A DNA stretch of 5,659 bases, from NCBI GenBank assembly GCA_030615555.1, contig JAUWZB010000061.1:1-5659 (forward strand), in the 5' to 3' direction. A program made the translations under genes and the position numbers. The DNA comes from Dehalococcoidales bacterium (GTDB lineage: Bacteria > Chloroflexota > Dehalococcoidia > E44-bin15). The notes beneath the pieces were generated by a model that searched no databases, was not told the origin of the DNA, and saw nothing but the letters and a program-made list of their open reading frames with translations. Positions 1-5,236 of the stretch are shown here, piece by piece. Every line of letters starts with the position of its first letter. Positions within the stretch are counted from its first letter, which is position 1.

Positions 1-2
1 AG

Positions 3-860
3 GATTCCTGGTCGCTTAACCTGTGGCAGGAGATATCCTACGAGGCAATCAAATACTTCGCCCGATCAGATATCGCCTGGCACGACCAGAAGCACAATTT
101 GCTAAGCTCACAGGTTATGTGTGTCAACATCTTCTTCCCGTTGAAGCAACACCTCGATGTCCTTAAAGTTTGGCTCTCGCGTCACTTCAATGTGGAAAAG
201 GTGATTGACCTCGACTTCGAATACATCGGCCCCAAAGGCAAAGACTATTTCAAAGAAAATGGCGGGCGTGGGCAAAATAGAACAAGCTCCGACCTAGCAA
301 TCACCTGGGAAGATAAAGAAAAGAAGAAAAACATGCTGCTCTTGGAGTTCAAGTTCACCGAGCCTGACTTCGGTGAGTGTAGCAAAAAAGGCAACCCCCA
401 TCCTGAGCGCTGCCTTCACTCAAAGAGGGTGGTGTCCTCTCCTCAAACAGGATGCTATAGAGCCCGACTGGGACGTAATTATTGGGACAGAATCCTGTCC
501 GGAAACAGCCCCTTTTTGTGGGAAACCCTCACCACCGAAAGTTATTGCCCATTTCGCTTCGATTTCTACCAGCTAATGCGCAATCAACTCCTGGCGCATT
601 GCATCCAATCGGATAACAAGTCCGGCTTTAACAGGGTTGCATTCGGGGTTATCTACCACGCCGACAATGATAAGTTGCTGAGAATGTCGCACCCCTTCGG
701 TGGAGAGCGTAATCCCCTAAAGGCATGGCACACCCTGCTGAGGAACCCAGATACCTTTCACACCTTTACCGTGCAGGATTTTCTTGGCACCATAGAAGCG
801 AGCTTGCCTGATGACCTCAAGGGCTGGCGCACATATCTCAAGCAAAGGTATGGCATATAA
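3..860 (+). CDS. PD-(D/E)XK nuclease-fold protein, PGN_0703-like (5' end outside window)
   Basis: The frame is open from the first complete codon at base 3 to the TAA at 858-860, giving 285 visible residues. A TTG at 99 could be read as a start. However, the residues before it (for example IWQEISYEAIKYFA-like text and the run into LLSSQVMCVNIFFPL) read as conserved protein, so the true start is probably upstream of the window. The pattern SSQ..C.N.FFPL, then Asp97 in SSDLAI, then Glu115-x-Lys117 in LLLEFKF (numbering from base 3), matches the D...(D/E)-x-K nuclease core. The layout resembles the PGN_0703 family of uncharacterised PD-(D/E)XK proteins; this family call is from memory. Six cysteines are visible, including C126, C137, C151 and C182 after the catalytic strand, which could bind metal but need not. 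Local GC is clearly lower than in the rest of the window, suggesting acquired or accessory DNA. DNA cleavage is inferred from the fold; target and partner are unknown. Confidence 0.7.
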   Translation, partial: DSWSLNLWQEISYEAIKYFARSDIAWHDQKHNLLSSQVMCVNIFFPLKQHLDVLKVWLSRHFNVEKVIDLDFEYIGPKGKDYFKENGGRGQNRTSSDLAITWEDKEKKKNMLLLEFKFTEPDFGECSKKGNPHPERCLHSKRVVSSPQTGCYRARLGRNYWDRILSGNSPFLWETLTTESYCPFRFDFYQLMRNQLLAHCIQSDNKSGFNRVAFGVIYHADNDKLLRMSHPFGGERNPLKAWHTLLRNPDTFHTFTVQDFLGTIEASLPDDLKGWRTYLKQRYGI

Positions 861-886
861 AGCCCAGATCGAGGCTCAGTTTGCCT

Positions 887-1024
887 ATGGATGAGGAGAC
901 GAAGCAGGAGCGGCGCGAGAAGCGCCTGAGGAGGAAGCGCGAAAGGGTGCCTCAGCACGGCAAGAGCCTGGCGAGGGTGTATCGGGATGCCGTGCTCAAG
1001 CGCCTGAGGGGCAGGGCAAAGTAG
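887..1024 (+). CDS. small, highly basic hypothetical protein (45 aa)
   Basis: An ATG at 887 opens 45 codons ending in TAG at 1022-1024. An in-frame TTG at 881 is an alternative start and lies better spaced (6 bases) from a weak GAGG at 871-874; the ATG is 12 bases from it. The product is rich in Arg, Lys and Glu, beginning MDEETKQERREKRLRRKRER, followed by a short VPQHGKSLARVYRDAVLKRL-like segment. This suggests a charged helix that could contact nucleic acid or a ribosome, but no family is recognised. High GC matches the operon downstream rather than the low-GC nuclease gene before it, so it probably belongs to the resident chromosome. It lies 26 bases after the nuclease gene and converges on accDA with a 9-base gap. 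It could be a chance ORF; ordered charge and a sensible position favour a gene. Confidence 0.45.
   Translation: MDEETKQERREKRLRRKRERVPQHGKSLARVYRDAVLKRLRGRAK
920..1009 (+). repeat. 12-base direct repeat inside the small basic ORF
   Basis: AAGCGCCTGAGG occurs exactly at 920-931 and at 998-1009, 78 bases apart and in the same reading frame. It encodes KRLR twice (KRLRRK, then KRLRGR). The in-frame spacing (26 codons) is compatible with a duplicated basic motif in the protein, though Arg/Lys-rich coding sequence can converge on such strings. Confidence 0.6.
954..996. repeat. 9-base perfect inverted repeat (possible RNA hairpin)
   Basis: AGCACGGCA at 954-962 and TGCCGTGCT at 988-996 are perfect reverse complements separated by 25 bases. 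The hairpin lies within the small basic ORF, close to its 3' end and to the convergent end of accDA. No T-run follows on either strand, so it is not a standard intrinsic terminator. It may be chance in GC-rich coding DNA. Confidence 0.4.
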
Positions 1025-1033
1025 GTGAAGGTA

Positions 1034-2854
1034 TCAGTCCCCCTCTGATGGCTCCTCCTCCTCTTTCAGGGGGACCTCCTCCACCCTCGAAGGGAGATAC
1101 TCCTTAAATTCCTCCAGTCTCTGGGAGATAAACTCTTGAATTTGAGCCCGCTCCTTGGAGATGGCAACGCTGATGCGAGAGCTGTAGCGCCCCATCCCGC
1201 GAAACTTCTCATAGCGGGCCTTGGTCAGCCTGCCCGCAGAGACCCCTTGCACCTGAACCAGCTCATTTAAGAGAAACTTCTTGAGCTGGCGCGCTGCCTC
1301 ATCGGGGTCGAGATGGGCCCCACCCTTAGGCTCAGGCACCAGCACATCCACCACGCCGAGCTTCGCACAGTCCTCAGCGGTAAGCCTCAAGGCAGGGGCC
1401 ACCTCCTCCGCCCTACTCGCGTCGCGATAGAGCAAGATGGCAGCCCTCTCCGGAGGGATCACCGAGAAAATGGCATTCTCCAGCATGAGGATGCGGTCGG
1501 CAACCCCGAAAGCCAGTGCCCCCTCGCTGCCCCCCTCACCAATAATCACCGAGATTATCGGGGTGGGCAGGTCAGACATCTGGGCCAGGCATTGGGCGAT
1601 GGCGCTCCCTATCCCCCTTTCCTCAGCCTCCAGCCCGGGATAAGCCCCCGGGGTATCAATAAAGGTGATGAGGGGGAGCATAAACTTTGCTGCCAGGTTC
1701 ATCGCCCGCTGCGCCTTGCGGAAACCCTCAGGGTAGGCCATCCCCCGCTTTCCCTCCTCACCATGGCCCCGCTCCTGAGCGATGATCACCACCGCCACCC
1801 CGCCGATATCCCCCAAGCCACATACCACGGAGTCATCGTCACCGTAGCAACGATCGCCGTGAAGCTCGATAAAGCTTGAGGTGAGCCTGCCAATGTAGTC
1901 CAGGGAGGTGGGGCGCTCGGCGTGGCGAGCTAACTGAACACTCTGCCATGCCGACTCCCGTTGAGGCGCTATCGGCGGATAGGGTCCGAACCTCCTCCTC
2001 AGGGTTAGGCGGTACTGGGAAGAGAGCAGGTCGAGGAGAATAGCCAGGAGCTCACGCAGACTGGTGCGCTCCACAATACAGTCGATCATCCCATGCTTTA
2101 GGTGGGACTCAGCGGTGTGGGCATCTGGGGGAAGCGCTCTGCCCTCGGTCTCCGCCACCAACCTCAAAGGGGCGAAGCCAAGAAGAGCATTGGGCTCAGC
2201 GATGATGATGTCGGCGAGGTTGGCAAAGCTGGAATAGACCTCCCCCGTAGTGGGGTTGGTCAGCACGGAGATGAAGGGAAGGCCGGCAGCATGAAGCTGC
2301 TTGGCTGCCGCCGCGGTCTTTGCCATCTGCATCAGGGAGAGCACCCCTTCCTGCACGCGGGCCCCGCCACTGGAGACCACCGCCACCAGCGGAAGCCTCT
2401 TCTTGAGGGCATGCTCAAAGGCAAGGGCCACCTTCTCCCCGACAACGCAACCCATCCCCCCACCCAAAAAGCCGAAGTCCAGCACCGCGATGACCGTAAG
2501 GGTGCCCTCGATCTGGCAAACGCCGGTAACCACCGCCTCGGAGAGCCCAGTCCTCTTCTGAGCATCGAAGACGCGCTTCTTGTAGGAGGCCTCCCCGGAG
2601 AAGGAAAGGGGGTCAAGAGATGCCAGGGAGCGGTTTATCTCTATGAAGCTGCCGCCATCTGCCAGAAGCCCTATCCGCTCGTAGGCGGGGAGAAGATAAT
2701 GAAATCGGCACCCGGGACAAAGGCGATAGCGCTCAAAAAGCTCGGCGGAGGAAAGGTCCATGCCGCAGTAGAGGCAATTCTCCATTTCAGCAAAACTCTC
2801 CCTCCCCGCTATTTCCCTGCGCCGACCGATAATCCTTTCAAAAAATCCCTTCAT
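1034..2854 (-). CDS. accDA: Fused acetyl-CoA carboxylase carboxyltransferase, beta-alpha (AccD-AccA)
   Basis: The product catalyses carboxyl transfer from carboxybiotin on the biotin carrier protein to acetyl-CoA, giving malonyl-CoA for fatty acid synthesis in the cytoplasm. Counting 606 residues from the ATG at 2854, the AccD half comes first. Its zinc ribbon has Cys27, Cys30, Cys46 and Cys49, the same numbers as in E. coli AccD, followed by the SSGGARVQEG oxyanion motif at 161-170. The AccA half starts near 303 with AWQSVQLARHAERP, like E. coli AWQIAQLARHPQRP. It has IDTPGAYPGLEAEERG at 399-414 and GEGGSEGALA at 439-448. The long N-terminal coiled-coil of free AccA is missing and replaced by a short linker. 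A charged tail of about 50 residues follows the usual AccA end. A TTG at 2857 would add one Met, but the ATG overlaps the ftsK stop (TGATG) and has a GAGG seven bases upstream, so it is preferred. Lineage-specific changes are Glu444 for the usual Gly and TTGEV for TTGGV in AccD. Confidence 0.96.
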   Translation of the reverse strand: MKGFFERIIGRRREIAGRESFAEMENCLYCGMDLSSAELFERYRLCPGCRFHYLLPAYERIGLLADGGSFIEINRSLASLDPLSFSGEASYKKRVFDAQKRTGLSEAVVTGVCQIEGTLTVIAVLDFGFLGGGMGCVVGEKVALAFEHALKKRLPLVAVVSSGGARVQEGVLSLMQMAKTAAAAKQLHAAGLPFISVLTNPTTGEVYSSFANLADIIIAEPNALLGFAPLRLVAETEGRALPPDAHTAESHLKHGMIDCIVERTSLRELLAILLDLLSSQYRLTLRRRFGPYPPIAPQRESAWQSVQLARHAERPTSLDYIGRLTSSFIELHGDRCYGDDDSVVCGLGDIGGVAVVIIAQERGHGEEGKRGMAYPEGFRKAQRAMNLAAKFMLPLITFIDTPGAYPGLEAEERGIGSAIAQCLAQMSDLPTPIISVIIGEGGSEGALAFGVADRILMLENAIFSVIPPERAAILLYRDASRAEEVAPALRLTAEDCAKLGVVDVLVPEPKGGAHLDPDEAARQLKKFLLNELVQVQGVSAGRLTKARYEKFRGMGRYSSRISVAISKERAQIQEFISQRLEEFKEYLPSRVEEVPLKEEEEPSEGD

Positions 2855-5151
2855 CAATCTACCTCAACCCCCCCTCCGCCATCCCCCCTCAGCACCTCCC
2901 GAGACTTCCCTGGCTCCCCAGTGGCGACCACCCCCTGCGCCTCCAAGAGGTCCATGAGCCGTGCCGCCCTGGGATAGCCGATGCCCAATCGCCGTTGCAG
3001 GAAAGAGGTGGAAAGGCTGCGATGCTCCAGGGCGAGACGCTTCGCCTTCTCCAAAAGGGGATCCTCTCGGGAGTCACCGAGGGAGGCTTGAGCCAGTTCC
3101 TGGGCCAGTTGCGGGACATAGACCTCCTGAGGGCACTGGCTGATCCAGAAGCTTACCAGCCTCTCGATCTCAGCCTCAGAAACAAAGCTTCCCTGGAGGC
3201 GCTTCGGTCTGGGGGCATCGGGGGGTAGAAAGAGCATGTCCCCCTGCCCCAAGAGCTTTTCGGCGCCGCCCGAGTCAAGGATGGTGCGTGAGTCCACCTG
3301 GGAGGCCACCGCGAAGCTGATACGCGCCGGGAAGTTGGCCTTGATCAGGCCGGTAACCACATCCACCGAGGGTCGCTGGGTGGCTACGATGAGATGAATG
3401 CCTGTGGCGCGCGCCAGCTGAGCTAAGCGGCACAGGATGCGCTCCACCTCATCGGGGGCGGTAGCCATCAGGTCAGCAAGCTCATCGATGACGAGCAAAA
3501 GGTAAGGGAGCGGCTTCTCGACCCTGGGATTCTTATTGTAGGCCTCAATGTCTCTTGCCCCCACCGCAGCCAGCCTGTCGTAGCGATGGTCCATTTCACG
3601 GTTGAGCCACTTCAATGTCGCCACTGCCTTCTCCCGGTCCGTGATCACCGGGGAAACCAGATGAGGCACATTGTTAAACACCACCAGCTCCACTCTCTTG
3701 GGATCGATGAGGAGGAGGCGTATCTCATCCGGGCTGGCATAAAGCAGAAAGGTGGCGATCACCGATTTTATGCACACGCTCTTGCCACTTCCGGTGGCAC
3801 CGGCGATCAAGAGGTGGGGCATCTTGGCGAGATCGGCGACCACGCTCTCCCCTGAGACCCCCTTGCCCAGGGCCAGGGGAAGCCTGGTCTTGGATCTGAG
3901 TTTGTAGAAGGGGGCGCTCTCGATAATGCTCCTCAGGCCGACCAAACCAGCTATCGAATTGGGCACCTCGATCCCCACCATCGCCTTCCCGGGCACGGGT
4001 GCCTCGATCTTTATCGAGGGGGCGGCGAGGGCTAATGCCAGGTCGTTGGCCAGGGAGGCGATGCGCTCTACCTTGACCCTGGTCTTGGAGACCTCCTCAA
4101 GACGAACACTGATATTGCCATCCTTATCCTTTTCCTTTATCTCCTTAAATTTGCGATCCCAGCCGGGCTCAACGCCATACTGGGTAACGGTAGGGCCGAC
4201 ATTTACCTGAACCACCCTGGCCTCAACACCGTAGCTCGCCAGGGACTCCTCAATGAGTCGTGACCCCCGCTCCGTGTCCACCGGAACGGGCTGGCTCTCC
4301 GGGGTTCGATCGAGGAGGCTGAGGGAGGGCAATTGCCATTTCCCACCCGCTTCCGCAAATTTTTCAACTTTTTCGCCCCTTTCCTCAACTACAGAAGGAA
4401 GGGCTTCGGCTATCTTGGCCTCCACTGGTTCACCAAACACCCCCGACGTCGCCTCGGGCTCAACCACCTGTGGGGCTTCATACTCCACCCTCGCCACCGG
4501 CGCGGCGGCAGGTCTGGCGGGGCGCCGTAGCCGGGTGATCAGGGTGCGGTGCAGGGGATGACGTTGATATAGATGCCCCAATCCAGCCAAAGAGAGCCAG
4601 AGGAGGCGATGAAGGGGATAGTTTCGATATAGATTTGCTAGAGCGGAGGCAAAGCTCGAAAGAAGACGCCAGCTTGCCCGCGGCGCCACCAGAAAGGTGC
4701 CAGCGAGAACAATGCCAGCAAGCCTCAGGGCACCGAGGGCATCAGCCGCGCCGATAATTGCCCTACCCAAGTTTCCTCCCCATGTAACCTCACTAAGGAG
4801 ACCCCCCTGGGGTCTAAAGAAGGCGAGGATCCCAAAAATGGTGAGGGAGAAGGCGATGGCACCCAGCCATCGGTTCCACCTTTGAAGGAAAATGGGGATT
4901 CGCCGTCGCCATATCATCCAGCCCAAAAACGCCACCACCACGGCAACCAGAATAAGCCCCGCCCCAAACGCCCCAAGGAGGGCCTCCCAGGCGGTGCTCA
5001 GCCCCGTTATCACCGGAGAACGGAAGTAAAAAAGCAGCGCCAGGGCAACGATCAAAAGGAGCACCAACATCACCGGGCGCGAGAATAAAAAGCGCCTGAT
5101 GCGGGAAGGCCCCTCTTTCGCTGTCTTCTTTCCCTTTTCAACCTTTGCCAT
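2854..5151 (-). CDS. ftsK: DNA translocase FtsK/SpoIIIE
   Basis: This 765-residue protein is a membrane-anchored, ATP-driven DNA pump that moves chromosome termini through the closing septum. A basic N-terminus precedes four predicted membrane segments at about 27-44, 60-80, 96-112 and 137-155. A proline- and glutamate-rich linker runs to about 275 and contains a 20-residue tandem repeat. The motor follows: an alpha-type region beginning LLDRTPESQPVPVD at 279, Walker A GATGSGKS at 451-458, Walker B LLLVIDELADL at 551-561, and ATQRPSVDVVTGLIKANFPA from 590. A C-terminal winged-helix gamma domain at about 696-752 carries LQRRLGIGYPRAARLMDLLE, the part that reads polarity sequences and contacts XerCD in characterised FtsK proteins. 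Length is close to Gram-positive SpoIIIE and shorter than E. coli FtsK, whose linker is long. The start ATG at 5151 has GGGAGA four bases upstream. The gene overlaps accDA by one base and ends in a Gly-rich GDGGGGVEVD tail encoded by G-runs. Confidence 0.96.
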   Translation of the reverse strand: MAKVEKGKKTAKEGPSRIRRFLFSRPVMLVLLLIVALALLFYFRSPVITGLSTAWEALLGAFGAGLILVAVVVAFLGWMIWRRRIPIFLQRWNRWLGAIAFSLTIFGILAFFRPQGGLLSEVTWGGNLGRAIIGAADALGALRLAGIVLAGTFLVAPRASWRLLSSFASALANLYRNYPLHRLLWLSLAGLGHLYQRHPLHRTLITRLRRPARPAAAPVARVEYEAPQVVEPEATSGVFGEPVEAKIAEALPSVVEERGEKVEKFAEAGGKWQLPSLSLLDRTPESQPVPVDTERGSRLIEESLASYGVEARVVQVNVGPTVTQYGVEPGWDRKFKEIKEKDKDGNISVRLEEVSKTRVKVERIASLANDLALALAAPSIKIEAPVPGKAMVGIEVPNSIAGLVGLRSIIESAPFYKLRSKTRLPLALGKGVSGESVVADLAKMPHLLIAGATGSGKSVCIKSVIATFLLYASPDEIRLLLIDPKRVELVVFNNVPHLVSPVITDREKAVATLKWLNREMDHRYDRLAAVGARDIEAYNKNPRVEKPLPYLLLVIDELADLMATAPDEVERILCRLAQLARATGIHLIVATQRPSVDVVTGLIKANFPARISFAVASQVDSRTILDSGGAEKLLGQGDMLFLPPDAPRPKRLQGSFVSEAEIERLVSFWISQCPQEVYVPQLAQELAQASLGDSREDPLLEKAKRLALEHRSLSTSFLQRRLGIGYPRAARLMDLLEAQGVVATGEPGKSREVLRGDGGGGVEVD
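2862..2865 (-). promoter_or_regulatory. Shine-Dalgarno site of accDA
   Basis: On the minus strand GAGG at 2865-2862 lies seven bases before the ATG at 2854-2852, inside the last codons of ftsK. This spacing favours the ATG over the TTG at 2857. Translation is probably coupled to termination of ftsK through the TGATG overlap. Confidence 0.65.
4540..4641 (-). repeat. 20-residue (60-base) tandem duplication in the FtsK linker
   Basis: Residues 171-184 (LANLYRNYPLHRLL) and 191-204 (LGHLYQRHPLHRTL) of FtsK align at an offset of exactly 20 residues with eight identities out of 14, including LY and PLHR. At DNA level AGGGGAT and GATATAGAT recur at a 60-base offset (4553-4574 and 4613-4634, 16 of 22 bases alike). 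This is evidence of an internal duplication just after the last membrane segment. Confidence 0.75.
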
Positions 5152-5227
5152 GCTGTCTCCCTAGAACATAGCTGCGACAATTCGCAACCGCACCATCCAG
5201 TTCGAAAAGTTCGAAAAACTTTGCCAT
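5138..5227 (-). CDS. possible 29-aa leader ORF overlapping the ftsK start
   Basis: An ATG at 5227, four bases after a GGGAGA Shine-Dalgarno and nine bases after the udg stop, opens MAKFFELFELDGAVANCRSY followed by nine more residues and a TGA at 5140-5138. The ORF runs 14 bases into ftsK in another frame, so ribosomes finishing it would sit beside the ftsK start. Its first three codons (ATG GCA AAG) are the same as those of ftsK. It may be a leader peptide coupled to ftsK translation, or only a by-product of the duplicated start region. No homologue is recognised. Confidence 0.25.
   Translation of the reverse strand: MAKFFELFELDGAVANCRSYVLGRQHGKG
5156..5161 (-). promoter_or_regulatory. Shine-Dalgarno site of ftsK
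   Basis: GGGAGA on the minus strand lies four bases before the ATG at 5151-5149. The same GGGAGA, at the same distance, precedes another ATGGCAAAG at 5227, within a duplicated 27-base segment. Confidence 0.7.
5173..5215 (-). other. two short inverted repeats between udg and ftsK
   Basis: TTCGAA at 5201-5206 and 5210-5215 can pair as a six-base stem with a three-base loop, and the segment is also a 9-base tandem repeat (TTCGAAAAG, TTCGAAAAA at 5201-5218). TGCGA at 5173-5177 and TCGCA at 5182-5186 form a five-base stem with a four-base loop, about a dozen bases before the ftsK Shine-Dalgarno. The stems are short; a role in controlling ftsK translation or mRNA processing is only a possibility. 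Confidence 0.35.
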
Positions 5228-5236
5228 CGTCTCTCC

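Noticed and set aside
861..886. AGCC/GGCT hairpin after the nuclease gene as a terminator
   Set aside because: The stem is only four bases with an eight-base loop and three Ts after it; too weak to call.
758..958. 66-codon minus-strand ORF overlapping the ends of the nuclease gene and the small basic ORF
   Set aside because: It overlaps a well-supported coding sequence and its Leu/Pro/Arg-rich translation resembles no protein family.
1037..1075. GTCCCCCT / AGGGGGAC inverted repeat near the accDA stop as a terminator between convergent genes
   Set aside because: The eight-base stem has a 23-base loop, lies within accDA coding sequence and has no T-run on either side.
1313..1879. 188-codon plus-strand ORF antisense to the AccA half
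   Set aside because: It is opposite conserved AccA motifs, with composition typical of an antisense frame and no clear ribosome site.
2102..2977. 291-codon plus-strand ORF opposite accDA and the end of ftsK
   Set aside because: Its translation has no recognisable domain, is low in hydrophobic core and rich in Gly/Pro/His, and it is antisense to strongly conserved AccD coding sequence. It is a shadow frame of GC-rich DNA.
5170..5200. possible internal promoter for ftsK (TTGCGA ... TATGTT on the minus strand)
   Set aside because: The boxes are only 11 bases apart, far short of the usual 16-18, and the TATGTT belongs to the duplicated segment.
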